Positions 16,261 to 24,960 of a stretch of DNA of 57,071 bases are shown here, one piece after another. The stretch covers positions 1 through 57,071 of the forward strand of contig CAZFBU010000006.1 of assembly GCA_964517175.1 (NCBI GenBank). The letters are read 5' to 3'. The notes below the pieces were generated by a model. It had not been told where the DNA came from. It did not search any database and was given only the letters and a program-made list of their open reading frames with translations. The DNA is from JADJNW01 sp964517175 (GTDB taxonomy: Bacteria; Bacteroidota; Bacteroidia; Chitinophagales; Saprospiraceae). Made by a program: the position numbers and the translations under genes. Position 1 is the stretch's first letter, and each line of letters begins with the position of its first letter.

Positions 16261-19200
16261 ATGAAAATTTTTCCGACATCTTCCAGGAGAGGTCTCGCTA
16301 TACCTTTCCGCAAACACTATTATCTAAGTAATGGGACATTATTATTTTTTTATTTGACAAGATTGACAAGATGTCGTAAATCGAAGATTTACGGCATCCT
16401 GAATCCTGAAAATCCCGTAAATCCTGTCTATTTTATTGACAAATTAATTCGGTCCACCTACTTAACACTTTTCCTGTTATTACTTTGCTTTTCCCTTAGC
16501 GCTCAGCGACTTGTGCGGGGCACTGTAACCGAAGCTGCAACGGGGGATCCGCTGGCAGGTGTCAGCGTCTCCGTCAAAGGTAAACGCGGCTACAAAGTTG
16601 TGACCGATGCCGGGGGAAATTTCTCCATCAATGTAGGTTTTCGCGATCGAACATTACTCTTTTCGGCTTCGGGATACAGCACCATTGAAGCGGAAGTTAC
16701 CCTGCGTAGTGCCCTGACGATCAGCATGGAAAAGGATGTTTTGGGTTTGACGTACAGTCTGGCAATTGCCCTGAATCTGCCCCGCGAGAAAAAAACGCTG
16801 GGCTATGCCGTGCAGCACCTCAGCGGGCGCGACCTCGACCAGGCGCGCGACCTCAATTTTGTCAATCAGCTTGCCGCAAAAGTCGCCGGCTTAACCGTTA
16901 CGAACCTGCCCACGGGCGTGGGAAGCTCTGCCTTTGGCATCCTGCGGGGCGAGCGCTCGCTCAATCTCGGCAATAATCAACCCCTCTACGTACTCGACGG
17001 CGTACCGATCAGTAATCAACTTTTTAGTTCCTTTGGCAGGAATTACGCGGATGTCGATTATGGCAATGCCGCCGGTTTTATCAATCCGAATGACGTGGAG
17101 TCCATCACCATTCTGAAAGGCGCCAACGCTGCCGCACTCTACGGCGCACGCGCCAGCAACGGCGTCATCAATATCACGACCCGAACCGGTAAAAATACCA
17201 GCGGCATTGGCGTATCATTTAATTCCAGCATTCAGTTTGACGAACCGCTGCGGCTGCCGGTTTACCAAAACCAATACGGGCAGGGTTTAAACGGGCAGTT
17301 CGACTTTGCCGATGGCAACGGGGGCGGGTTAAACGACGGCGTGGACGAAAGCTGGGGACCCGCATTCAGCGGGCAGTCGCTTCGGCAATTTAATTCGCCT
17401 ACTGCCAATGGCTTACGCGGCGGCGATGTGGGCAACCTCTTCCCGGCTATCGGCCCGGTGAACCCCGATCAGCAGTTTGCATTGCGTGGAGCGATCGACT
17501 CGACCAACTGGCAGCCGCAGCCCGGCAATGCCCGGGATTTTTATCGAACCGGTACAACACAAACTTACAACTTCGCCGTTGCCGGCGGCAATGATCGCGG
17601 CGATTTTCGGCTGTCTTACACCTTCGCGAACCAGCAGGGCATCGTGCCGAACACGGGTTTGCAACGCAATTCCATCGCCCTGACCGGCGGATACGAATTG
17701 AGCGACAAGATCAAAGCCAGAGCCGTTTTCAACTATCTGCGCGGCGACAGCTACAACCGCCCGGCGCTCGGCGAATCAACCGCCAACGTGGTTTACCTGA
17801 TGAATGGGACGTTGCCCCGCAGTGTGGACGTCGAGGCGCTGCGCAACTACTGGCAGGCCGGACGACGCGGGCAAAACCAATTCAATTACAATTACACCTA
17901 TCTCGATAATCCTTTTTTTACGCTAATTGAAAATACCAACAGCCAACAGCTTGATCGGCTATACGGCAATGCTTCCATCGACTGGCAACTGCAGCCCTGG
18001 CTCAGCTTGCTGGCGCGGGTTGGTGCCGACGTGAACAGCGAATTTCGCGCCCGGCGACAGGCATTCAGCACTCAGGCATTTCTGCGGGGCGGTTATCGCG
18101 AAGAGGAAATTTCATTCGATGAGTTGAATGCGGACCTGCTGCTGAGTACGAAGCAGGAGTTCTCAGAAAATTTCGCGCTACACGCGGGCATCGGTGGGAA
18201 TTTGATGACTCAGGCGCTTCGCATTTCCAATATCAGCGCGCCCGAACTGACGGCGCCCGGTATCTATAATTTGTCCAACTCGCGCCTGCCACTCGAATCC
18301 TACAATTTCAATTCCGAAAAGAGAATCAACAGCGCCTACGCTTTCGCCAATATGCGGTTTAGCAGTTTTTTATACCTCGATCTTGCGGCACGTGCCGACT
18401 GGTCGAGCGCGCTCCCGGCAGATAATCGCCGCCAGCTTTCCTACGCGGGCAGCCTGAGCGCGGTGCTGAGCGACGCTTTTGAAATGGACGCAGAAGGCGG
18501 GATTTCACTCCTGCAATTGCGCCTGAGCTACGCCCATACCGGCAGCGATCCCGATCCGTACCAGTTGCAAACGGTCTTTTTTGCACAGACGCCCGTGCGC
18601 AGCATCCCGACGTTTTCGGAATCGTCCGTGCTGGCAAACGCCGACCTGCAGCCGGAAGTAACCACTTCCATTGAGGGAGGTTTTGATGTGCGGTTTTTCC
18701 AGAACCGCTTTGGGCTGGATTTTACCTATTTTCTGGCAAATACCGATCATCAGATTTTGTCTATTCCGCTGAGCAATGCTACCGGTTACACTTCGCGCAT
18801 CGTCAACGCTGGTTCAGTAGAAAGCAAAGGCATGGAAGCCGTATTAAACATTACGCCCGTCGAAACATCGAACTTTCGCTGGAACGTTGGAATCAACTTC
18901 ACCAAGTTTGAAAGTAAGGTTACGGATTTGCAACAGGATACAATGGGCAGCAGCAGCTATATCATCGCCGACCGCTACATTACCCTCGAAGCGCGCCCCG
19001 GCGAGCGCGTTGGCAATATGTATGGCACTGGCTATCAGCGCGTGAGTTCCAATCCGGAGAGCCCGTACTACGATGCGAGTGGTCGGTTTGTCGGACAAAT
19101 CGTTTATGATTCGGAAGGAAAACCCATTCCCACTTCGGAATCGGTGCTGATTGGCAATTACAATCCGGACTGGCTGGCGGGTATTAGCAATACCTTTTCT

Positions 19201-19731
19201 TTCAAGGGTTTGAGTGTGAATTTCCTGTTGGATATGCGGGTTGGCGGCAGGATTTATTCTCGCACCAAAGCGCTGGGCTTCGCCAAAGGCGTGCTGGAGG
19301 AAACCCTGCTTGGCAGAGCCGATGGCTACGACCTGAGCCTGGAGGGTAACGGCATCACTGGCGCAGGTGTGGTACAAACCGACGCCGGGAGCTTTGAGCC
19401 AAACACCCGGCAGGTGAGTGCGCGCGAGTGGTACAACGCCTACACCCTGGAGCGCCCCATCGATGAGGCGCTGACTTACGATGCGTCTTTTGTAAAATTG
19501 CGGGAACTGCGACTGAGTTACAGTATCCCGAATGTATGGCTGGGTAAGCTGCGTATTCGCAATGCCATCGTCTCGGTAGTGGGCAGAAACCTGTGGCTGC
19601 TGACCGATGCGTCGCCTCACTTCGACCCGGAGGTGGCGAGCCTGGCGGGCGGCATGATTACGCCGGGCATTGAAACCCTGGCAGTGCCAACGGTTCGGAG
19701 CTTTGGGTTTAATTTGAGTTTTACGTTTTAA
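16261..19731 (+). CDS. SusC/RagA family TonB-linked outer-membrane receptor
   Basis: An outer-membrane transporter of about 1070-1160 residues, depending on start. The signal peptide (TLFLLLLCFSLSAQ) begins only near 16450. Upstream in-frame starts are TTG 16240 and ATG 16261, and the intervening ~60 codons are repeat-derived, so the native start may be a non-ATG codon near 16435-16450. Domains are a carboxypeptidase-regulatory-like N-terminal domain (RGTVTEAATGDPLAGVSV), plug (PLYVLDGVPIS, NPNDVESITILKGANAAALY), and a beta barrel to a terminal aromatic residue (GFNLSFTF). The segment linking the first domain to the plug (VLGLTYSLAIALNLPREK) lacks the usual VVVTALG-like sequence. With the SusD-like lipoprotein encoded next it would import an oligomeric substrate. 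No glycoside hydrolase or peptidase is adjacent to indicate which. Confidence 0.9.
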   Translation: MKIFPTSSRRGLAIPFRKHYYLSNGTLLFFYLTRLTRCRKSKIYGILNPENPVNPVYFIDKLIRSTYLTLFLLLLCFSLSAQRLVRGTVTEAATGDPLAGVSVSVKGKRGYKVVTDAGGNFSINVGFRDRTLLFSASGYSTIEAEVTLRSALTISMEKDVLGLTYSLAIALNLPREKKTLGYAVQHLSGRDLDQARDLNFVNQLAAKVAGLTVTNLPTGVGSSAFGILRGERSLNLGNNQPLYVLDGVPISNQLFSSFGRNYADVDYGNAAGFINPNDVESITILKGANAAALYGARASNGVINITTRTGKNTSGIGVSFNSSIQFDEPLRLPVYQNQYGQGLNGQFDFADGNGGGLNDGVDESWGPAFSGQSLRQFNSPTANGLRGGDVGNLFPAIGPVNPDQQFALRGAIDSTNWQPQPGNARDFYRTGTTQTYNFAVAGGNDRGDFRLSYTFANQQGIVPNTGLQRNSIALTGGYELSDKIKARAVFNYLRGDSYNRPALGESTANVVYLMNGTLPRSVDVEALRNYWQAGRRGQNQFNYNYTYLDNPFFTLIENTNSQQLDRLYGNASIDWQLQPWLSLLARVGADVNSEFRARRQAFSTQAFLRGGYREEEISFDELNADLLLSTKQEFSENFALHAGIGGNLMTQALRISNISAPELTAPGIYNLSNSRLPLESYNFNSEKRINSAYAFANMRFSSFLYLDLAARADWSSALPADNRRQLSYAGSLSAVLSDAFEMDAEGGISLLQLRLSYAHTGSDPDPYQLQTVFFAQTPVRSIPTFSESSVLANADLQPEVTTSIEGGFDVRFFQNRFGLDFTYFLANTDHQILSIPLSNATGYTSRIVNAGSVESKGMEAVLNITPVETSNFRWNVGINFTKFESKVTDLQQDTMGSSSYIIADRYITLEARPGERVGNMYGTGYQRVSSNPESPYYDASGRFVGQIVYDSEGKPIPTSESVLIGNYNPDWLAGISNTFSFKGLSVNFLLDMRVGGRIYSRTKALGFAKGVLEETLLGRADGYDLSLEGNGITGAGVVQTDAGSFEPNTRQVSAREWYNAYTLERPIDEALTYDASFVKLRELRLSYSIPNVWLGKLRIRNAIVSVVGRNLWLLTDASPHFDPEVASLAGGMITPGIETLAVPTVRSFGFNLSFTF
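16353..16440 (+). repeat. Composite repeat element overlapping the SusC leader
   Basis: The element consists of a tandem TTGACAAGA direct repeat (from ~16354), a 13-base stem with GAA loop (16370-16382 with 16386-16398, one G-T pair), then degenerate AATCCtG units repeated about every 9-11 bases (to ~16427) and a further TTGAC. Elements with this layout occur between genes in Bacteroidota, as I recall. It stays open in the susC frame, reading NPENPVNPV, which extends the SusC frame artificially. Confidence 0.6.
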
Positions 19732-19850
19732 AATGTTTTGAGTAGAACATGGATTGGACGGTTTTACACGGATAAAAAACGATTCTCAACCTGTGAAAAT
19801 CCACCACGACCGCTTCACTCCAGTTCCATCATTCAAATAAAGAAATTTTT

Positions 19851-21314
19851 ATGAAAAATATCATCAACTTATTCCTTATACTAATGCTGGGCTTGGTCAT
19901 CATCGCTTGTGAGGATAGCCTCGACGAACTCAGCATGAATCCCAACGCGCCCACCGAAACCACACCGGAACTGCTGCTTCCGCAAATCATCCGCGACGCG
20001 ATGGATGCACTGGTTTTGGAAAGTTGGAACATCGGTAGCCTGGTTATTCAACATACAGCAAAGAGCCAGAATGTAGCGCCCGACCGCTACGTGTGGCCAG
20101 AGCGCGACGCGATCTGGAACGCCGTTTATGACAACCTGCGCGATGTGCAGAACATCATCGAGATCAGCGAGCGCGATAGCCTGAATAACTACAAGGGCGT
20201 GGCGCTGGTGCTGCGCGCCTGGCTGTTTTCGCTGGCGACAGATTGCTATGGTGACATTCCATATACTCAGGCGATCCGGGCCAAAGAAGGTATTAATTAC
20301 CCGGCTTACGACCCGCAAGAAGTGGTGTACGAAGGCATCCTGAACGATCTGGCGGCCGCCAATGCACTCCTGGGTGCTACGAACGAAGTCGTCAGCGGCG
20401 ATGTTCTTTACAACGGTGATATGCAAAAATGGCGCAAACTTGCCAATTCCTTGCGCGTGCGCTACCTGATGCGCATTTCCTGGCAGGTGGACGTTTCGGC
20501 GGAACTGCAAGCCATCATCGGCAACCCGGATTCGCTGCCGATTTTTACTAGTAATGCCGACAACGCGGTTTTCACCTACCGAAGTACGCCGCCCGATCAG
20601 TACCCAATTCACACGCTGAGCCAGGGTTATTTCAATGAATTTCGCGCCAGCAAGGGGCTGCTCGAACTGATGGTCGAGTTCAATGATACCCGCCTGGACG
20701 TCTATTACCGCCCAACCCCCGCCACCGAAGATGACCCGAATCCGCAGTACGCGGGCATTCCCAACGGTTTGCCCGATGATGAGGCGCTGGCGTACAATGG
20801 CGGTCTGGAATTTCAGTCGCGTATTAGTCCGTTGTTCTACGAAGATGCAATTACACCGAGCGGACTGCGTGCGGCAAAAGGCGTCCTTATGACCTACTCG
20901 GAGCTATTGTTCCTGATCGCGGAGGCGGCAGAACGCGGCTACGTGGCGGGCGCAGCACAGAAGGCATATCGCGACGGCGTTGCGGCATCGTTCGATTATT
21001 ACGATCTGGATGCAACGGCTTACTTTGAAAGTGGCCTGGCGGATTATTCCGGTTCAACCGAAGAAAAGCTCAGGCAGATTGGTTTCCAGAAGTGGGTTGC
21101 GCTGTACATGCAGGGATTGGAAGCCTGGTTCGATTGGCGGCGCACGCAAACACCCGATCTGTTGCCTGCGGAGAGCAACCAGAATGACGACCGCATACCC
21201 GTGCGCTTTCCGTACCCGCGCAGCGAGCAGACGCTGAACGCCCGCAGCTACCAGGAAGCCATCAGCCGACAGGGCGCGGATGACATCAATACAAAAATGT
21301 GGTATTTGAAATAG
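19851..21314 (+). CDS. SusD/RagB-like nutrient-binding outer-membrane lipoprotein
   Basis: A 487-residue lipoprotein; LGLVIIAC places the lipidated Cys at residue 20. The fold is the SusD-like TPR scaffold (WNAVYDNLRDVQNIIEIS, ALVLRAWLFSLATDCYGDIPY); the GDIPYTQA segment is a strong family signature. The C-terminal part ends in RLPYPRSEQ-like sequence (VRFPYPRSEQTLN) before NTKMWYLK, as in the SusD-like_2 type. It caps the SusC-like barrel and presents ligand to it. It lies 119 bases after susC with no clear terminator or promoter between, so the pair is probably one transcription unit. Confidence 0.92.
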   Translation: MKNIINLFLILMLGLVIIACEDSLDELSMNPNAPTETTPELLLPQIIRDAMDALVLESWNIGSLVIQHTAKSQNVAPDRYVWPERDAIWNAVYDNLRDVQNIIEISERDSLNNYKGVALVLRAWLFSLATDCYGDIPYTQAIRAKEGINYPAYDPQEVVYEGILNDLAAANALLGATNEVVSGDVLYNGDMQKWRKLANSLRVRYLMRISWQVDVSAELQAIIGNPDSLPIFTSNADNAVFTYRSTPPDQYPIHTLSQGYFNEFRASKGLLELMVEFNDTRLDVYYRPTPATEDDPNPQYAGIPNGLPDDEALAYNGGLEFQSRISPLFYEDAITPSGLRAAKGVLMTYSELLFLIAEAAERGYVAGAAQKAYRDGVAASFDYYDLDATAYFESGLADYSGSTEEKLRQIGFQKWVALYMQGLEAWFDWRRTQTPDLLPAESNQNDDRIPVRFPYPRSEQTLNARSYQEAISRQGADDINTKMWYLK

Positions 21315-21327
21315 GGCAGTTGTAGCG

Positions 21328-21349
21328 GCACTGGACAGAGTCCAGCGCC
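21328..21349. repeat. Imperfect hairpin between convergent genes
   Basis: GGC-A-CTGGAC / GTCCAG-C-GCC with an AGA loop: a nine-pair stem with one A-C mismatch between the SusD gene and the convergent coiled-coil gene. No T-run follows on either strand, so it is a hairpin or dispersed palindrome more than a typical terminator. A related palindrome lies at 27130-27148. Confidence 0.5.
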
Positions 21350-21360
21350 AACATGTGTCT

Positions 21361-22641
21361 CTATTCATCCACCTCCCGTCCGCCTTTCAGTTGATCCTGA
21401 TACTCGCGCAAGAGTTCCCAACTGCCATTTACGGCCAGGCGCGCCTGGGCGGGCCAGGTTGTTGGGTCGTGGATGCGGTAGCTCTCGCCGGCGGCATTGA
21501 GGATGCTGCGCAAATCATCGGGGTCACTCTCCGCAAGTTCCTCCCAGGTGTAGATGTTCGCATCTTTCAATAGACCTTCAATCTTTGGGCCAATGCCTTC
21601 GATGATTTTGAGATCGTCCGCAGCGGTTGGGTAGGTTGCTCCGCGCGTTTCAAAGTCTTCCGGATGGGCATCCTTTTGTTGCTGAAGCTGAATCGCTTGA
21701 CCGATCCAATCGTCTTGCTCGATGCGCCCCGGCAGATAGCCGATTTTTTGCGTGATGATATTTACATCGGAGGGATCCCAACTACCGATTTGCTCGTAGG
21801 TGTAAATTCCGGCTTCGTGCAGTTGCTTCTCGACAAACGGGCTGATGCCGTTGATTTTTGTGAGATCGTCGTATTCGGCTGCTTCGTGCAGAATGGGATC
21901 GGTAAGAATCGCCTTATTGGTTTGCCTGAAAACCCCCGGTTCTTCAGTTTCTGCTAAGGATTCAAGTTTTTTTTTATCGGCACTTTCAAAAATAGTCGGA
22001 CCTGCCGAGCGGCTACCATCCTGCAAGTTTTCCATGCGGTCTTTCAGGTCGGCGTTTTCACTTTCCACCTTACCGAGTTTTTGCTCCAGCGCTTCCAGTC
22101 GGCTGCGCATGGCGTTTTGCATACTCTGGAATTCCGCGAGGTAATCAACCGATTCCCCCGATTCGCTGGCGGCTTCCTTCAGTGCGTTCCGTTCGCGCTC
22201 GAGTTGTGTATTGCGCGATTGCAGCGCGGCAATTTCCTGGTTCAGCCGCTCAATGGTGGCGTTCAGTTCGGTGAGCTGCGCTGCGTCGCCCCTTCCGGAT
22301 TGCTGCTCCAACTGCTGGTTCAGCGTATAAACTTCGTTGTACAGCTTGGTTTTTTCATCCGACAAGCGGGCCACTTTCGTTTTGTTTTCCTCTGCTTCAA
22401 ATTGCGCTTTGCGCAAATCGGCTTCCCGCAGGTTCATTTCCTCCTGCAAGCGCGCTGCTTCTGCCTGCGCATTTGCCAGCTCCTGATTCTTTTGCTCCAG
22501 CTCTTGCTTCAGACGGCGCACGGCACCCCCGCGCAGCAAGTAGCCCACGATCAAACCAAACAAAAAGGCGATGAGCATGATGAACAGAATCGCCAGGCTT
22601 TCAATACTGTCAAAATTGGAAAAGAATTTACTGAAATCCAT
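21361..22641 (-). CDS. Membrane-anchored coiled-coil protein with C-terminal helix-hairpin-helix domains
   Basis: 426 residues. One N-terminal transmembrane segment (~15-37, LAILFIMLIAFLFGLIVGYL) is followed by basic residues, indicating a cytoplasmic bulk. Residues ~42-200 are a long coiled coil rich in Glu, Gln and Ala. Two helix-hairpin-helix-like segments follow: LTKINGISPFVEKQLHEAGI with TYEQIGSW, and LKIIEGIGPKIEGLLKDANI with TWEELAES. Similar HhH segments occur at the C-termini of several Bacteroidota proteins and resemble DNA-binding or protein-interaction HhH motifs of the DUF4332 kind. Function is unknown. It lies 78 bases downstream of the OmpA-domain gene on the same strand, so the two may act together linking envelope and cytoplasm. 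Confidence 0.8.
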   Translation of the reverse strand: MDFSKFFSNFDSIESLAILFIMLIAFLFGLIVGYLLRGGAVRRLKQELEQKNQELANAQAEAARLQEEMNLREADLRKAQFEAEENKTKVARLSDEKTKLYNEVYTLNQQLEQQSGRGDAAQLTELNATIERLNQEIAALQSRNTQLERERNALKEAASESGESVDYLAEFQSMQNAMRSRLEALEQKLGKVESENADLKDRMENLQDGSRSAGPTIFESADKKKLESLAETEEPGVFRQTNKAILTDPILHEAAEYDDLTKINGISPFVEKQLHEAGIYTYEQIGSWDPSDVNIITQKIGYLPGRIEQDDWIGQAIQLQQQKDAHPEDFETRGATYPTAADDLKIIEGIGPKIEGLLKDANIYTWEELAESDPDDLRSILNAAGESYRIHDPTTWPAQARLAVNGSWELLREYQDQLKGGREVDE

Positions 22642-22719
22642 AGTTGGTTATTTGATTTTTTACATCAGATTTCCGCCGTTTCGTTGGCGTATCTTCAAAA
22701 TTTTATCCGACTCCATCTG

Positions 22720-23583
22720 TTACGGTTCTTCAATGACAAAGTTCACCCGCCGGTTTTTCTGGCGTCCTTCCTCGGTTTCGTTGGATGCCGCCGGTCGCGT
22801 TTTGCCCTGCGATTCTACTCTGATCTGCGTAACGACGCCCAGGTCAACAAAATACTGCCGGGCGCTTTTGGCGCGGCGCAGCCCCAGATCCTGGTTGTAC
22901 GCCAGCGTTCCCACATTATCCGTATGCCCGATGATACGCAGTGATTTTTCCGGATGGAGCGCCAGGTACGTTTTCACGGAATCGGCGTAGAGCTTGAAAG
23001 GCTCACCGGGGCGAAACTCATCGGAATCGAAGGCGAAATTAGCATCCGAGAACGTCATATTGGTAAAGGAAAATTGCGTGTTCTCAAATTCTTCCGGTCC
23101 CTCGGAAGGTATATACAATTCAAACGCCAACGGCTCGCGCAGCAGGGTGTCCCGGCTGAGGCGGTAGTCGAGCGAAATGCGATCCTCCGCAATGCCGCGT
23201 CGCATCAGCAGTTTGCGGGCTTCGGCAGCCCGGGCCACGCCGATATTTTCGTAAAAGCCGACCTCCAGACTGTCTTCTGCCGCCAAGTAATCGCCGGTGA
23301 TGGTCAGGTTTTTATTGGAAAAAGTGCGCAAAAAATGCGCAACCGTATCGAGAAAGGCTTCATTATTGGTATTCAGTCGCGGGCGCACATCGGTGCTATC
23401 GAAGGCAAACTGATCGTATCCACCCAGTAGTACGGTGTCCGATTCCAGTAATTTCAGCGTTTGCAGGCGCACATCTTCCAACGGTGTTTCGTCGCCGCAT
23501 AGGTGCTTTACCTGACAAACGTAGTACCAGCGTGCCCCCAGGGCATATACGCAAAAAAGAAGAAAAACGAGGAATGCTCTCAT
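22720..23583 (-). CDS. Tandem OmpA-domain envelope protein
   Basis: 287 residues with one N-terminal hydrophobic segment (FLVFLLFCVYALGARWYYV) that is a signal anchor or uncleaved signal. The C-terminal half is a standard OmpA-like peptidoglycan-binding domain: FAFDSDEFRP, IIGHTDNVGTLAYNQDLGLR, RAKSARQYF and a terminal KNRRVNFVI. The N-terminal half is a second, degenerate copy: FAFDSTDVRP, LTITGDYLAAEDS, NIGVARAAEARKLL. The second copy keeps the Asp and Arg expected to contact diaminopimelate; the first keeps the layout but not the HTD motif. It probably bridges the inner membrane to peptidoglycan. Likely the first gene of a pair with the coiled-coil/HhH protein. Confidence 0.85.
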   Translation of the reverse strand: MRAFLVFLLFCVYALGARWYYVCQVKHLCGDETPLEDVRLQTLKLLESDTVLLGGYDQFAFDSTDVRPRLNTNNEAFLDTVAHFLRTFSNKNLTITGDYLAAEDSLEVGFYENIGVARAAEARKLLMRRGIAEDRISLDYRLSRDTLLREPLAFELYIPSEGPEEFENTQFSFTNMTFSDANFAFDSDEFRPGEPFKLYADSVKTYLALHPEKSLRIIGHTDNVGTLAYNQDLGLRRAKSARQYFVDLGVVTQIRVESQGKTRPAASNETEEGRQKNRRVNFVIEEP

Positions 23584-23783
23584 GCCAGCTCACTTTGTTC
23601 TGCTAAATGTACAGATTCTGGCATTTACCGCAAAAGAATGCCCCGCTTTTTTAATGTCGCTGCCAATGTTGCTGCATGGCAACGGAATAAAATTTTTCAA
23701 AAACGGTAACAAAAGTCACTGTATTGTAAGAAAAAAAGGTGCAACTTATTCTGACCTAACTAAACTTTTAAAACCGGTGATGT

Positions 23784-24146
23784 ATGAAACTAAGATTTGC
23801 AGAAAACAGCCTAAGACTCCGCCTGCGCAAGTCCGACATTGCCACGCTCGAAGAGCAGGGTTATGTGTATGAGACCGTGCAGTTCGGAGCACATCGTTCC
23901 CTGCGTTTTAAGCTGCGCATGAACGACGTGGAAGACATCGAAGCGAACTTTCTGGATGGGATGATCTCGGTGCTCCTGCCCGAAGACGTCGCCCGGCAAT
24001 GGATCGATAGCGATCAGGTGGGACTCGAAAGAAATATTCCATTGCAAAACGGGCAATCGCTCTACGTGCTGATCGAAAAAGATTTTCCCTGCCAGCACCA
24101 GGAAGGCGAAGACCAGGCGGATACGTTCAGGGAATTGGTCGCCTGA
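23784..24146 (+). CDS. Conserved hypothetical protein resembling DUF7009
   Basis: A 120-residue acidic soluble protein without signal peptide. It begins MKLRFAENSLRLRLRKSDI, resembling a small Bacteroidota family (DUF7009 as I recall) whose members start with a basic RxRLxKSE helix followed by a two-layer beta fold. Other visible parts are LEEQGYVYETVQFG, then a conserved ISVLLPEDVARQW helix and a C-terminal LIEKDFPCQHQEGEDQADTF. The CxH in DFPCQH may be of interest but is not a clear metal site. No function is known. It is convergent with the following lipoprotein gene. Confidence 0.7.
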   Translation: MKLRFAENSLRLRLRKSDIATLEEQGYVYETVQFGAHRSLRFKLRMNDVEDIEANFLDGMISVLLPEDVARQWIDSDQVGLERNIPLQNGQSLYVLIEKDFPCQHQEGEDQADTFRELVA

Positions 24147-24167
24147 GTTTTCACAAAAAGCGAGACG

Positions 24168-24202
24168 GAAAAGGATTATAGCCATCGGTTGTAATCCTTT
24201 TC
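24168..24202 (-). terminator. Terminator-like hairpin between convergent genes
   Basis: An 11-base perfect stem (GAAAAGGATTA with TAATCCTTTTC, 13-base loop). Read leftward, it lies ~40 bases after the lipoprotein stop and is followed within a few bases by CTTTTTG. It may serve both convergent genes. Confidence 0.6.
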
Positions 24203-24243
24203 TCCATTTCCCAATCCTCCTCCGCCCGAGGCGGACAAGCATT

Positions 24244-24771
24244 TTACCGCACCGCTTCAAAAGACATATCCAGGCGGCTGCTGACAGAGTAGGGCGAAGA
24301 AAGCCGCAGGAAGAACACCACCTCCAGCCGGTAGCGATCGCGGGTGAGATCGCGTTTGGCATTGCGCAGGGATGGCAGCATGTCAATGGATTGACCGGCG
24401 CGCCCGCGCAGTTCATCGATGTAAAAAACTTCATCCGCCGGGGTGCACAGGGCGCGTCCTTCTTTGCAAATTCGGATGGAAACCTCCTCGATGAATTGAT
24501 AGCCAAAGCCGCTGTCCAGGGAGGTAATGCGCGCCGAAACCGGCAGAATACCCTCAAACTGAGCCGTGTCGGCGTTGTTGTTGTTCAGGAAAAAGTCAAT
24601 ATTTGTGGCGAGGCTCTGTTGCTCCAGCGCCCAGGGTACGGCGTTGCTCAGGCCCGCCGGCAGATCAAAAAGAATATTCGGATAGACCATCTCGAAGATG
24701 CGCTCGCGTCGGTCTTGCCGGCAACCAATAAAAAGGATGATTGCGAAAAAGTACAGGTATATTTTTTTCAT
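24244..24771 (-). CDS. Hypothetical lipoprotein
   Basis: 175 residues. Residues 1-17 are a lipoprotein signal ending in LFIGC (Cys17 lipidated). The mature part reads as an all-beta domain: TNIDFFLNNNNADTAQF, then ARITSLDSGFGYQFIEEVSI, two Cys residues in a short RICKEGRALC segment that could form a disulfide, and a C-terminal LEVVFFLRLSSPYSVSSRL. No family is recognised. It is transcribed alone, with a hairpin terminator downstream and a 189-base AT-rich spacer to the divergent ligase gene upstream. Confidence 0.7.
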   Translation of the reverse strand: MKKIYLYFFAIILFIGCRQDRRERIFEMVYPNILFDLPAGLSNAVPWALEQQSLATNIDFFLNNNNADTAQFEGILPVSARITSLDSGFGYQFIEEVSIRICKEGRALCTPADEVFYIDELRGRAGQSIDMLPSLRNAKRDLTRDRYRLEVVFFLRLSSPYSVSSRLDMSFEAVR

Positions 24772-24877
24772 GAAATGTTGGACTAAATTTTAAAACGGGA
24801 ACGATCCATAAACTTTCAGCGGCTCACAAAATATTTTATACAAAAAATTTAGTTGGTTCAAATTTATGCTTAACTTT

Positions 24878-24889
24878 CGGAAGCTTCCG
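24878..24889. repeat. 12-base perfect palindrome CGGAAGCTTCCG
   Basis: Second copy of the palindrome core seen at 14789-14802. It lies 72 bases before the GCS2-CBS gene ATG (24961), in an AT-rich divergent spacer, a suitable place for an operator. Confidence 0.6.
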
Positions 24890-24960
24890 TTTAGTATTTG
24901 TCGTTTGTTTGTCTGATTTTCCAAATTTTTACTGTTTTATAAAAACGAACTACTGTAAAC

